From Rhodospirillales bacterium (GTDB lineage: Bacteria; Pseudomonadota; Alphaproteobacteria; Acetobacterales; Acetobacteraceae), in contig JAATGE010000271.1 of NCBI GenBank assembly GCA_015654825.1, forward strand, positions 1 to 10,218: a stretch of 10,218 nucleotides of DNA, in the 5' to 3' direction. The notes below the pieces were generated by a model. The model saw only the letters and a list, made by a program, of their open reading frames with translations, was not told the DNA's origin and searched no databases. This document shows, one piece after another, positions 1 to 5,610 of the stretch (position 1 is the first letter of the stretch; every line of letters begins with the position of its first letter). The position numbers and the translations under genes were made by a program.

Positions 1-207
1 GCTGGCCCCGGCAATCCCGTGCTGCGTGCGCACCCATTCGCGCACTGCTTCGGTGGCGTAGAGGCCGTCGACCGGTTGGGGAAAGCCGGCAGGGCAGTGG
101 TCTAGGAACCACGACTCGGAACGCCGAAACACCGCCTCGGCGACTTCGGTGCGGGTCATGCAAAACGGCTCCCAGGCGTAGGGCTTGTAGCGGCGGCGCG
201 GGCTCAT
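1..207 (-). CDS. AlpA/excisionase-like small HTH DNA-binding protein, 3' end outside window
   Basis: This reading frame stays open from an ATG at 207 to the left edge (69 codons, no stop), so the gene is partial. The protein starts MSPRRRYKPYAWEPF and continues with MTRTEVAEAVFRRSESWF, then GFPQPVDGLYATEAVREWV. That is the layout of small MerR/AlpA-type proteins: a helix-turn-helix, a short wing with a 'GFPxPv' turn, and a closing 'xAVxxWv' helix. Such proteins act as excisionases or as regulators of integrase genes, and in alphaproteobacterial islands they often sit just upstream of a tyrosine integrase; that neighbour is inferred, not seen. The start overlaps the stop of the XRE gene by four bases (ATGA at 204-207), so the two are probably translationally coupled. 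An in-frame second ATG lies 16 codons in. The general HTH fold is fairly secure; the exact role is open. Confidence 0.7.
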   Translation of the reverse strand, partial: MSPRRRYKPYAWEPFCMTRTEVAEAVFRRSESWFLDHCPAGFPQPVDGLYATEAVREWVRTQHGIAGAS

Positions 208-449
208 TGCGGCGCGGTGGGGTGCTTCAACCGGACGCCCGGGCCGCTGCCGTTCGGATCGATAAATTCGACGCCGGCGGCGTCAAGCGCGCGGACGATC
301 GCGGCAGCATTCGCCGCGATCATCCGCACAGCGCCGCCGTCAATCTCCGCGCGACGAATCGTGGCGAGGCTGACAGCTGAGGCATCCGCAAGTTGTTGAG
401 CGGTCCAGCCGAGCAAGGCCCTGGCGGCGCGAAGCTGAGCGCCGGTCAA
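204..449 (-). CDS. XRE-family helix-turn-helix transcriptional regulator
   Basis: The 81-aa product is a single Cro/C1-type HTH domain. Residues 1-36 (MTGAQLRAARALLGWTAQQL, then ADASAVSLATIRRAE) give the classic pattern of a first helix with RAARxLLGW, a turn after QQLAdAS and a recognition helix VSLATIRRAE. The tail AAIVRALDAAGVEFIDPNG is the usual C-terminus of short XRE regulators in alphaproteobacterial phages and islands. No ATG fits the N-terminus. The start used is TTG at 449-447, preceded on the minus strand by AAGAG about 8 bases upstream; the upstream in-frame stop is at 500-498. It is transcribed away from the gene at 548 and shares a short control region holding a 23-bp inverted repeat, so it is the obvious candidate repressor of the plus-strand genes and of itself. 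The assignment is firm; the operator is inferred. Confidence 0.88.
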   Translation of the reverse strand: MTGAQLRAARALLGWTAQQLADASAVSLATIRRAEIDGGAVRMIAANAAAIVRALDAAGVEFIDPNGSGPGVRLKHPTAPQ

Positions 450-547
450 TGTGATACTCTTAAACGCATATGACTTTTTAAGTTGCTCCTCTGACGATCA
501 GGTGATGCGTAGCATATCACCTTGACTAAATGCAAAGGGATAGACTC
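450..547. promoter_or_regulatory. Divergent control region with 23-bp inverted repeat (operator candidate at 500-522)
   Basis: These 98 bases separate the XRE gene from the first plus-strand gene and must hold both promoters. At 500-522 the arms AGGTGAT and ATCACCT are perfect complements around a nine-base centre, the size and symmetry expected of an operator for an XRE dimer. The region is AT-rich compared with its surroundings (for example ACTTTTTAAG at 473-482). I could not assign convincing -35/-10 pairs: a TTGACT at 522-527 lies too close to the start at 548 to be its -35 box. Confidence 0.5.
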
Positions 548-1387
548 ATGATCAAGAGACCGCCGCCAGCGGCGGCGCCCAATGGCGCGCCGCGCGCCCA
601 ACCAGGCCGCCGGACGGTTCTCACTGCCTCCGGCATCGTTTTCGGGCTGGCGGGCCTGGCCGCCGCGGGCCGCGCCAGCCGCGTGCCTGCGCTGGCGCCA
701 ATCGCTGTGGTCAGCGATCCGGGCCCGCTCGATGCGCAGCTGATCGCTCTCTGCGGGCAATTTTTCGCGCTGTGCGACTTGGAGCAGCCCATGGCCACCG
801 CCCCGCGTCAGGCCGACGACGCAGGCGCGCGCGCCTTCGACCGCTGCGACGCTGAAATCTGGCCGCTGAAGGAAGCGATCGCCGCCTCGATCACCACAAC
901 CCCGGCGCATTCCGCAGAAGGCATCGTGGCGAAGGCGCGCGTCGCGGGGCGGCTGATGTATGTCGATGTCGCGCCATACCCCGGCACGACATTCGAGCAG
1001 TTGGCCGAGCCCCACGAACTACTGGCGATGTCGCTTATCCGCGACATCGCCGGCCAGCTCGAACCGGCCGAGCTGCCGCCAGGCGCCGAACCCCCCGATG
1101 CCGATCTGATCCGCATATGCCGGGAGCACGACGACGATCGGCGTGCCTACGACGATTCCGAGGGAACAGGCGATGATCTTGATGCTCTCTGGGACGCGTA
1201 TGAGTGCAGCAGGGACGTGATCAGCGACGCCAAGCCGCAGACGCTGGCAGGCATCGTGGCAAAGGCGGCAGCCGCGAAGGCCGACGCCGTCGACGCTGAC
1301 GGCGAGGAAAGCTGGGGCGGCTCGATGGGTGAGATATGGGCGGTGGATATCGTCAAAGACCTCTTGCGTATCGCTGGGAGGGCATGA
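548..1387 (+). CDS. Hypothetical protein with hydrophobic N-terminal segment and duplicated helical module
   Basis: The 279-aa product has no family I can name. The ATG at 548 is chosen over the in-frame ATG at 530 because AAGGGA (535-540) lies 7 bases before it. Residues 20-43 read GRRTVLTASGIVFGLAGLAA and on to GRA: twin arginines followed by a hydrophobic stretch, so a Tat-like signal or a membrane anchor is possible. The rest is acidic and helical and contains the same module twice: TTPAHSAEGIVAKARVAGR and later AKPQTLAGIVAKAAAAKA, each followed some residues later by a helix ending in (R)DIAG or LRIAG. At DNA level the two copies share a stretch starting AGGCATCGTGGC (919-937, 1249-1267). 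It ends three bases before the next gene and appears to begin a three-gene operon. Proteins of this style recur in alphaproteobacterial islands without known function. Confidence 0.75.
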   Translation: MIKRPPPAAAPNGAPRAQPGRRTVLTASGIVFGLAGLAAAGRASRVPALAPIAVVSDPGPLDAQLIALCGQFFALCDLEQPMATAPRQADDAGARAFDRCDAEIWPLKEAIAASITTTPAHSAEGIVAKARVAGRLMYVDVAPYPGTTFEQLAEPHELLAMSLIRDIAGQLEPAELPPGAEPPDADLIRICREHDDDRRAYDDSEGTGDDLDALWDAYECSRDVISDAKPQTLAGIVAKAAAAKADAVDADGEESWGGSMGEIWAVDIVKDLLRIAGRA

Positions 1388-1390
1388 GCG

Positions 1391-1741
1391 ATGGGCCATG
1401 TTGCTCGCGCCGATCTGGCCGCCGCACACAGTTCGGTTGCCGCCAGGCCGTCGGTTCGGCGCCCGCGGAGCGCGGCCCAGGGGTCTGGGGATACTGCCGT
1501 TCGGCACTGGTTTGCCGAGGCGATGTCGCGGCTGCCCGGCTTTCCTTTGCACCCCGATGCCGTGCGCGCCGGCCGCTGGGTTTTTGTGCGGGACGGGCAC
1601 CTTTGCATCAACAGGGACGCGATCGACGCCACGTCGCTGCTGAAACTGCAGGTGTGGGCGATCGGCTTGCGGCTCGGCGGATGTGCCGAGATCGGCATCG
1701 ATCTGGGGCGGTGCTTCGGCTTGATGGAGTTCCTGCCATGA
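1391..1741 (+). CDS. Hypothetical small protein
   Basis: The 116-aa product is not recognised. The first 35 residues are low in complexity (Ala/Ser/Arg), and the part that looks most protein-like starts at HWFAEAMSRLPGF and contains RAGRWVFVRDGHLCINRDAI followed by LLKLQVWAIGLRLGGCAEIG, a beta-type core then a helix. GGGAGGG at 1376-1382 lies 8 bases before the ATG at 1391, which supports this start; an internal start at the MSRLPGF methionine cannot be excluded. Third codon positions are GC-rich in this frame, whereas the competing frame through the same bases (opening at 1336) gives an Arg-rich, implausible protein. The stop overlaps the next start (ATGA at 1738-1741), so the two genes are likely co-translated. 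Confidence 0.65.
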   Translation: MGHVARADLAAAHSSVAARPSVRRPRSAAQGSGDTAVRHWFAEAMSRLPGFPLHPDAVRAGRWVFVRDGHLCINRDAIDATSLLKLQVWAIGLRLGGCAEIGIDLGRCFGLMEFLP

Positions 1742-2190
1742 ATGCCGCGGCGGCGATCTCCCTGGACTCCGACGCCGCCCGGAAGGCTGTCCTGCTGGAT
1801 ACGCTCCGCGCCAGCAGAGGGCTTGGCCAAACCGGGTGGATCGAACGGGAGGGCCGGGCCAGCTGGGCGTGCCGCATCCTGGCTGAACGCACCGACGATG
1901 CCGATTTGATCGATCCCGCGATCGAGCGCGGCGACGAATGCGCGATCGAAATGGCGCGACTGCCGGCGGCAGGGATGGGCGATATCGTGATCAAACTGGC
2001 CCAGCTTGTCGCCGACCGGCTGCGCGATGTCCACAGCGACGCCACCAAGGTTCAGCAGCTCATGCTGGCCGCCAGCGCGTTGGCCGACGCGGTTGTGCTT
2101 GCCAGCGGCCCGGTCACCCTGCCGGCCGGCACGGCCGCTGGCGCCCCGCCGGGCGCCTCGGCAGCCGAGATGGCCCGGCATGCAGCGTGA
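1738..2190 (+). CDS. Hypothetical helical protein
   Basis: The 150-aa product starts at the ATG inside the ATGA overlap with the previous gene. An upstream extension in the same frame to 1336 is open but encodes Arg/Cys-rich sequence across another gene and was rejected. The middle of the protein, LPAAGMGDIVIKLAQLVADR followed by a helix ending in SALADAVVL (about residues 75-121), resembles the duplicated module in the gene at 548 (PA-x-S/T-x-x-I-V-x-K pattern, then a helix ending with an Asp-containing segment). The C-terminus is a flexible Ala/Pro/Gly tail. No catalytic motif, signal peptide or membrane segment is apparent. It is the last gene of the left plus-strand cluster and is followed by 298 non-coding bases. 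Confidence 0.65.
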   Translation: MNAAAAISLDSDAARKAVLLDTLRASRGLGQTGWIEREGRASWACRILAERTDDADLIDPAIERGDECAIEMARLPAAGMGDIVIKLAQLVADRLRDVHSDATKVQQLMLAASALADAVVLASGPVTLPAGTAAGAPPGASAAEMARHAA

Positions 2191-2488
2191 AACGGCGATC
2201 GGCTGCGTTCTGATGGGCACAGGCCAAGCATCGTCGCGCCATTCCACTTTTGTTCCGGGACAGCACACCAAAAAGGGTGCCTTGTTGCGCTTCCGTGCTC
2301 TGCAATCCTTTGATAAATATGCTGTTTTTTCCTGCAGACCTCTCCCTTCCACGCATATTGCGCGACGCACGAATCGTCGTAACGTTGATGCAGGCGTGGC
2401 CACGGTGGCCACCGAGCGCCGGGACCTCACGCCTGGCCGGCCACGCCAACCTTCTGTTCGCCGTGGGGGCAGCGGACGTGGGGTCGTA
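2191..2488. promoter_or_regulatory. Non-coding stretch with AT-rich promoter-like segment and tandem GTGGCCAC palindromes
   Basis: No convincing gene lies here. The frame of the downstream gene is open back to 2006 but encodes Arg/Ser-rich sequence unlike a protein before about 2489. The segment around 2311-2330 (TGATAAATAT, then a T-run) is the most AT-rich part and is a plausible -10 region, with TTCCGT at 2291-2296 seventeen bases upstream as a weak -35. At 2396-2403 and 2405-2412 the palindrome GTGGCCAC occurs twice, separated by one G, directly between this promoter-like region and the downstream gene. This suggests an operator or a protein loading site. Neither reading has been tested. 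Confidence 0.4.
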
Positions 2489-3478
2489 GTGGAATTCAAT
2501 GGAAAGTTGCCGGACGGCATAGAGCCGGCCGCACATGGGCTGCCGCTGGAAAAGGCGCGGCGATTTCTTGGCGATCCGCAGAAGATCGAGAAGGAACGCG
2601 ATCGGTTTAGGGTGCTTTGGACGGTATTACAGGACGCGCCTCTTTTCAAGAAGGCTGTCGATGCGGCTGTGTCCGGAAAGCAGTTCAAGCCGCCTTTCCC
2701 TGATCCTATTCGAATGCAGCGCGTTTGCGAACAGATCGAATGGTTGCGGCAGGCCATTGCGGCGCGACAACAAAGTTTTCAGACGGGTCTTGCGACCGGT
2801 AACCTGCGAGCGTTCGCGCCAGCGCCGAAAAACCGCGCTTTGCACCTTTGGATTTCTCCGACCGTCGCCGCGGATCATGAGCAGCTCGCGCGCTACCAGG
2901 ATGTTTTTGTCGCGGATACCGTCGGAATTCCAGGTCTGCAAGCAATTCGTGTATTCTGCGCCGGTGAGCTGAACGCTGAAATGTCGCGCCTGGAAAGTCA
3001 TGGCGCTTTATACTTGCCGGCTGCTGACTTCGAAATTGGGAAGGAATGGTATCGGCTTGAGCGAGAGGGAATGACTTACCTGGCTGAATGTGTCAGGGCA
3101 CGGCGCCTTATCGCTTCCAGGGTAGAGCCGGACGAACTCACGCCAGACGCCTACAGCGGGAAGCTGCCGATCCCGCTGCTGCATGGCTCTTTGTTCCGCC
3201 TGCCGCTACCTGCAGCGGAAGAGTTGAACGACGACACGGCTGTCAGTAAACCGCGCCGAGGCGGCCGGCCTCCAAAATATGATTGGCCTACGGAAGTAGG
3301 CTTGGCGGCCATTCACTTTAGGGAATGCGACTTGCGCAAGCTAGGACAGCAAAGCGAGATTGCAGAGTTCTTAGCACAACAAATGGCACTCGCTGATCAA
3401 CAACCAGCCCAGTCTGAACTTCAAAAATATGCGTCTAAGGTTATGGACATCATTAGACGATCGCGCAACGTCCGATAA
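2489..3478 (+). CDS. Hypothetical protein with C-terminal GRPPKYDW DNA-binding-like domain
   Basis: The product is about 329 aa. The start is uncertain: a GTG at 2489 (VEFNGKLPDGIEP) is chosen because protein-like sequence begins there and a G-rich GTGGGG (2478-2483) precedes it; an ATG at 2213 in the same frame has no ribosome binding site and a poor N-terminus. The N-terminal two thirds (LEKARRFLGDPQKIEKERDR, later ALHLWISPTVAADHEQLARY) is unrecognised. The C-terminal 80 residues begin with RRGGRPPKYDWPTE and end in YASKVMDIIRRSRNV. A basic GRxPKYDW hook followed by helices with a late 'S-x-x-R/K-I' segment is a recurrent C-terminus in alphaproteobacterial mobile elements and probably binds DNA. 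The gene is visibly more AT-rich than its neighbours and has its own upstream region, so it may be separately acquired cargo. Confidence 0.7.
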   Translation: MEFNGKLPDGIEPAAHGLPLEKARRFLGDPQKIEKERDRFRVLWTVLQDAPLFKKAVDAAVSGKQFKPPFPDPIRMQRVCEQIEWLRQAIAARQQSFQTGLATGNLRAFAPAPKNRALHLWISPTVAADHEQLARYQDVFVADTVGIPGLQAIRVFCAGELNAEMSRLESHGALYLPAADFEIGKEWYRLEREGMTYLAECVRARRLIASRVEPDELTPDAYSGKLPIPLLHGSLFRLPLPAAEELNDDTAVSKPRRGGRPPKYDWPTEVGLAAIHFRECDLRKLGQQSEIAEFLAQQMALADQQPAQSELQKYASKVMDIIRRSRNVR

Positions 3479-3558
3479 CCAGTTTTCGGAATTCGAGTGA
3501 TTATCAGATGACCAAATATCCGACCGGGATGCAGGGTCTCCACGTCCGAGGGGCTACT

Positions 3559-3574
3559 CCGCCACATGTGGCGG
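3559..3574. promoter_or_regulatory. 16-bp perfect palindrome upstream of excisionase-like gene (operator candidate)
   Basis: CCGCCACATGTGGCGG is a perfect palindrome. It ends five bases before the GGAGG ribosome binding site (3580-3584) of the HTH gene starting at 3590. Small AlpA/Xis-type regulators often bind near their own start, so autoregulation is a reasonable inference. In RNA it could also fold as a seven-pair stem with a two-base loop, which would place a structure directly before the ribosome binding site. Confidence 0.5.
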
Positions 3575-3589
3575 TCTGTGGAGGTGTGC

Positions 3590-3835
3590 ATGTCAAACAA
3601 TGGCTTACCGGCGCAGCCGGATCCGGGCGGGATTCATTTGACCCGCGCCGAGGCGGCCCGGCGGGCCGGGTGTTCGGTTCGCCATTTAGAGGATCTGGCG
3701 CGCGAAGGCGATGGTCCCGTAATGGTTCGGCTGGGCTCCAGGGTCACCTATCCGGTCGCCGAATTCGACCAATGGTTGCGCAGCAAGCGCGTCAAATCCA
3801 CCAGCGAAGCGACGGTGCGCGAGGCTGCGGCATGA
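3590..3835 (+). CDS. Excisionase/AlpA-like HTH (MerR-type, HTH_17-like) DNA-binding protein
   Basis: The 81-aa protein carries IHLTRAEAARRAGCSVRHLE followed by DLAREGDGPVMVRLGSRVTY and PVAEFDQWLRSKR (about residues 19-70). This is the winged-helix pattern of excisionase/MerR-type proteins: helix-turn-helix, the 'G-P-x-x-x-x-G-x-R-x-x-Y' wing, and a closing 'xFDxWL' helix. The start at 3590 is fixed by GGAGG at 3580-3584; the frame is open further upstream but without a ribosome binding site. A 16-bp palindrome lies just upstream. The stop overlaps the next ATG (3832-3835). As the first gene of the long plus-strand operon that contains the primase and helicase, it is likely to control that operon, to act as the recombination directionality factor, or both. 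The fold is confident; the choice of role is inference. Confidence 0.85.
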   Translation: MSNNGLPAQPDPGGIHLTRAEAARRAGCSVRHLEDLAREGDGPVMVRLGSRVTYPVAEFDQWLRSKRVKSTSEATVREAAA

Positions 3836-4341
3836 CCGGCTCGGTGCTGCTTCACGACGCGCGCACCCCTAGCGCGCTTCAATATGGCATGCTGTTCGCG
3901 CTGGTGTTGCGTGTCGCCCATCACATGAGCGACGCCGGTATCACTTTGGCGGATATCCTGCCATCAGCAGGCGAGGCTGCGCCGCTGGCCGCACGGATGC
4001 AGGCCGCGGTCGATCATATTTCCGCCGGATATCGGATACATGACCGCGGACCTGAAACGGTGTTTGAGCGAGCGTCCGGGGGACCTGAACTCGGTCGGTG
4101 GATGATCGACCTGGCTGCCGCCGCAGTCCTCTATACTCGCTTCCTGCAACGGATAGCAATTGCGGAGGCGCTGAAGCTGGATGCGGGGCTGCAGGCGGTC
4201 TGGCGCGGCGAAGGTGTGGCGGACGCCGACGGCAACATAGTAAAACGACCGGCGGAGAGCACTCGAAGGCAAATCGCCGCGCGGCTGAACGGCCAGAAAG
4301 GTGGCCGTCCGCGCAAGTCGCCGACTAGGCCAGCAGCATGA
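3832..4341 (+). CDS. Hypothetical protein with LDAxLxAVWxG...DADGNIV motif; paralogue of the next gene
   Basis: The 169-aa product starts at the ATG within the ATGA overlap with the excisionase-like gene. It is mostly helical (LQYGMLFALVLRVAHHMSDA near the N-terminus) and has no clear membrane segment or catalytic motif. Residues 116-137 (LDAGLQAVWRGEGVADADGN then IV) match the C-terminus of the next gene (LDAALVAVWAGAARIDADGN then IV), so the two are paralogues. A basic tail, QKGGRPRKSPTRPAA (155-169), resembles an AT-hook and may touch DNA or RNA. Its stop overlaps the start of the next gene (ATGA at 4338-4341). The longer open frame from 3508 crosses the excisionase-like gene and was rejected. 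Function unknown. Confidence 0.7.
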   Translation: MTGSVLLHDARTPSALQYGMLFALVLRVAHHMSDAGITLADILPSAGEAAPLAARMQAAVDHISAGYRIHDRGPETVFERASGGPELGRWMIDLAAAAVLYTRFLQRIAIAEALKLDAGLQAVWRGEGVADADGNIVKRPAESTRRQIAARLNGQKGGRPRKSPTRPAA

Positions 4342-4900
4342 TCGGAGCTCTCTACGACGCTACCAGCGCTGAAGCTGCAAAACTTCGCGCGATCGTCCTG
4401 GCCACTGTTGCGCTGACCGCCGGGCGCGGCGATTTGCCGGCGCTCGAGGCCGCGATGAAAGCCGCGGCACGCCCTGATGTGCCGCCCCGAGTCGCATCAT
4501 CGGGCGCCGGCGCTGCAAACCAGCAACGGCGCACGTCGCAAACCAGCAACGGCGCACGTCGCAAACCAGCAACGGCGCACGTCGCGAGCTGCCGCCCCTG
4601 GTGCCCTTGGCACGGGCCCGGGCGATCGAAATCCGGTCGCTGGCGGCGTCAGTTGCCTGGACGTGGGGAGCGCTCCGGCGCGCACAGGACGGCGCGCGAT
4701 CGCGTGAGCTGGATGGTACTCCGAAATTGGCCGCGCCGATACTGGAGCTGGCGGCGGACACGTTGGGGGCCGCCGCGGCCCTGGATCCCGCTGTGCGCGA
4801 CAATCTGTTCAGCCTGGACGCGGCCTTGGTTGCTGTCTGGGCTGGCGCCGCGCGGATCGATGCAGACGGCAACATTGTTCTGGCACCGAGGGCCGCATGA
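4338..4900 (+). CDS. Paralogous hypothetical protein, reading frame interrupted by a 23-bp tandem repeat
   Basis: The gene starts at the ATG in the ATGA overlap with its paralogue. Frame 1 encodes MIGALYDATSAEAAKLRAIV and continues normally to the tandem repeat at 4515-4583. After the repeat, normal protein (ELPPLVPLARARAIEIRSLA through LDAALVAVWAGAARIDADGN, ending LAPRAA at 4900) is found in another frame. The repeat unit is 23 bases, so each copy shifts the frame. Removing exactly one of the three copies joins the two halves into a 179-aa protein, close to the 169 aa of the paralogue. As sequenced, the upstream half instead reads on in a Trp/Arg-rich shadow frame and fuses in frame with the next gene, stopping at 5165 (275 aa). 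This is either a phase-variable gene in its off state, a recent mutation, or an assembly error. No function is recognised. Confidence 0.65.
4515..4583. repeat. 23-bp direct tandem repeat, three perfect copies
   Basis: Three identical head-to-tail copies lie at 4515-4537, 4538-4560 and 4561-4583; each starts GCAAACCAGCAAC and ends GCACGTC. Two more bases (4584-4585) continue the pattern. There are no spacers, so this is a slippage-type repeat and not a CRISPR array. Because 23 is not a multiple of three, copy number sets the reading frame of the surrounding gene: two copies (or five) leave it intact, three copies break it, and one copy leads to an early stop at about 4707. Confidence 0.95.
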
Positions 4901-4950
4901 ACGCGTGCATGAAACCAGCGCTGATCTTTTTATACGGGAGCGAAATATGA
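4897..4950 (+). CDS. Candidate 17-codon coupling micro-ORF
   Basis: ATG at 4897 overlaps the TGA that ends the preceding gene (ATGA, 4897-4900), with GAGGG at 4888-4892 four bases upstream. The frame reads MNACMKPALIFLYGSEI and stops at 4948-4950, where the TGA overlaps the ATGATG that starts the next gene. Stop and start thus interlock at both ends, as at the other gene junctions of this operon. It may be a translational bridge or leader peptide. Being so short, it could also be chance. Confidence 0.3.
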   Translation: MNACMKPALIFLYGSEI

Positions 4951-5165
4951 TGACAGGCCGCCAACAGGCAATCAATGCAACCTGGGACGAAATCGCCGCA
5001 CGTGTTGCGGTCACGCGAGCGCACGGCAAGCGTAACTGCGGCCAGGCTGCCGCCGCAGCTCGGCCGGCAACAAGCGCACAACAGGCTATTGACGCCACCT
5101 GGGACGAAATTGCCGCAGGCGTCGCCGTGACGGCAGGTCGCGGCGACCGCCGGCGACGGACCTAA
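4947..5165 (+). CDS. Small protein with two QQAIxATWDEIAAxVAV repeats
   Basis: The 72-aa product is almost entirely two copies of one segment: QQAINATWDEIAARVAV (residues 6-22) and QQAIDATWDEIAAGVAV (45-61), joined by a Lys/Ala-rich linker. The DNA copies are 54 bases each (4962-5015 and 5079-5132) and differ mainly at silent or conservative positions, so both look selected as protein. GGGAG at 4936-4940 lies six bases before the first of two adjacent ATGs (4947, 4950). The C-terminus VTAGRGD resembles the LTAGRGD in the N-terminus of the gene at 4338. No known domain is recognised; two amphipathic helices are likely. The broken 4338 frame runs into this gene in phase as the sequence stands. 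Confidence 0.6.
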   Translation: MMTGRQQAINATWDEIAARVAVTRAHGKRNCGQAAAAARPATSAQQAIDATWDEIAAGVAVTAGRGDRRRRT

Positions 5166-5208
5166 GTAGGTATCGGCACCGAACGGACGTAACTTTCAAC
5201 CCCAAGAT

Positions 5209-5226
5209 ATGCGCGTGAAAGCGCAT
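5209..5226 (+). promoter_or_regulatory. Leader hairpin abutting the ribosome binding site of the tail chaperone gene
   Basis: ATGCGC (5209-5214) and GCGCAT (5221-5226) are perfect complements around a GTGAAA loop. The 3' arm is directly followed by the GGAG ribosome binding site (5227-5230). A small RNA hairpin at this place could influence ribosome access. It may also be a simple operator or chance, since six pairs is modest. Confidence 0.4.
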
Positions 5227-5238
5227 GGAGATATCAAA

Positions 5239-5610
5239 ATGAGCGACACAGTCGAAATTAACCTGGTCAAGCCGACACATGGGTTTGATGCGAGCCAGGA
5301 GATCACCAAACTGACTTTGCGGCGCCCGACCGGCAAGGAAATCCTGGCCTGTGGCTATCCCTTCGTGTTGGTTCGCGACGGCAACCTGGGCACCGTGTCC
5401 GAGCGAGTCGATGTAAAAGCAATGACCAGCCTGGCTGCGGCCTGCTGCGGCGTCCTGACCTCTTCGATCGAGCGCCTCGATGCGGTCGACATCTATGAAC
5501 TTTTCGAAAGTATAAGGATTTTTTTTCACTACGGCCTCCGGAAGAAGTCGTCCGTGATTATATCGAATGTGCCCGCTGGGCCGGCGACGCAGGGTTCATC
5601 TTCGGTCTGA
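5239..5610 (+). CDS. Phage tail assembly chaperone, short (zero-frame) product; Mu gp41 / Phage_TAC_7-like
   Basis: The 123-aa zero-frame product starts MSDTVEINLVKPTHGF and has EITKLTLRRPTGKEILACGY (residues 21-40), then an Asp/Met segment and SSIERLDAVDIYELFESIRI FF near residue 96. This is the layout of the Mu gp41-like tail assembly chaperones: a beta-rich N-terminus with 'LTLRxPTGxdi', then helices with 'I..LdavD'. These proteins coat the tape measure protein while a long tail is built. The start at 5239 follows GGAG (5227-5230) by eight bases; an in-frame ATG at 5209 has no such site. After the T-run the zero frame adds 27 unremarkable residues. No tape measure, tube or sheath gene is visible around it; the neighbours are replication-type genes, which is unusual. 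Confidence 0.8.
   Translation: MSDTVEINLVKPTHGFDASQEITKLTLRRPTGKEILACGYPFVLVRDGNLGTVSERVDVKAMTSLAAACCGVLTSSIERLDAVDIYELFESIRIFFHYGLRKKSSVIISNVPAGPATQGSSSV

Noticed and set aside
522..527. TTGACT as a -35 box for the 548 gene.
   Set aside because: Only about 20 bases remain before the start codon, too few for a -10 box, a transcription start and the ribosome binding site.
1336..1737. Upstream extension of the 1738 gene in the same frame.
   Set aside because: It encodes Arg/Cys-rich sequence over the 1391 gene, and the ATGA junction at 1738 explains the start.
2263..2280. A terminator after the 1738 gene (GCAC...GTGC hairpin around AAAAA).
   Set aside because: The stem is short with a bulge and no T-run follows.
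1147..2757. A 536-codon open frame on the minus strand, and many other long minus-strand frames.
   Set aside because: High GC makes antisense frames open; the translation is Arg/Ser/Pro-rich and crosses three plus-strand genes with better start sites and gene junctions.
3508..3831. Upstream extension of the 3832 gene back to an ATG at 3508.
   Set aside because: It runs across the excisionase-like gene in another frame and is not protein-like.
4515..4583. A CRISPR array.
   Set aside because: The 23-bp units are directly joined without spacers and lie in a coding region.
4338..5165. A single 275-aa protein as one real gene.
   Set aside because: The middle part is a Trp/Arg-rich shadow of a good protein in another frame, and the last 72 residues have their own ribosome binding site. 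It is best read as a repeat-induced fusion, though it may be made in the three-copy state.
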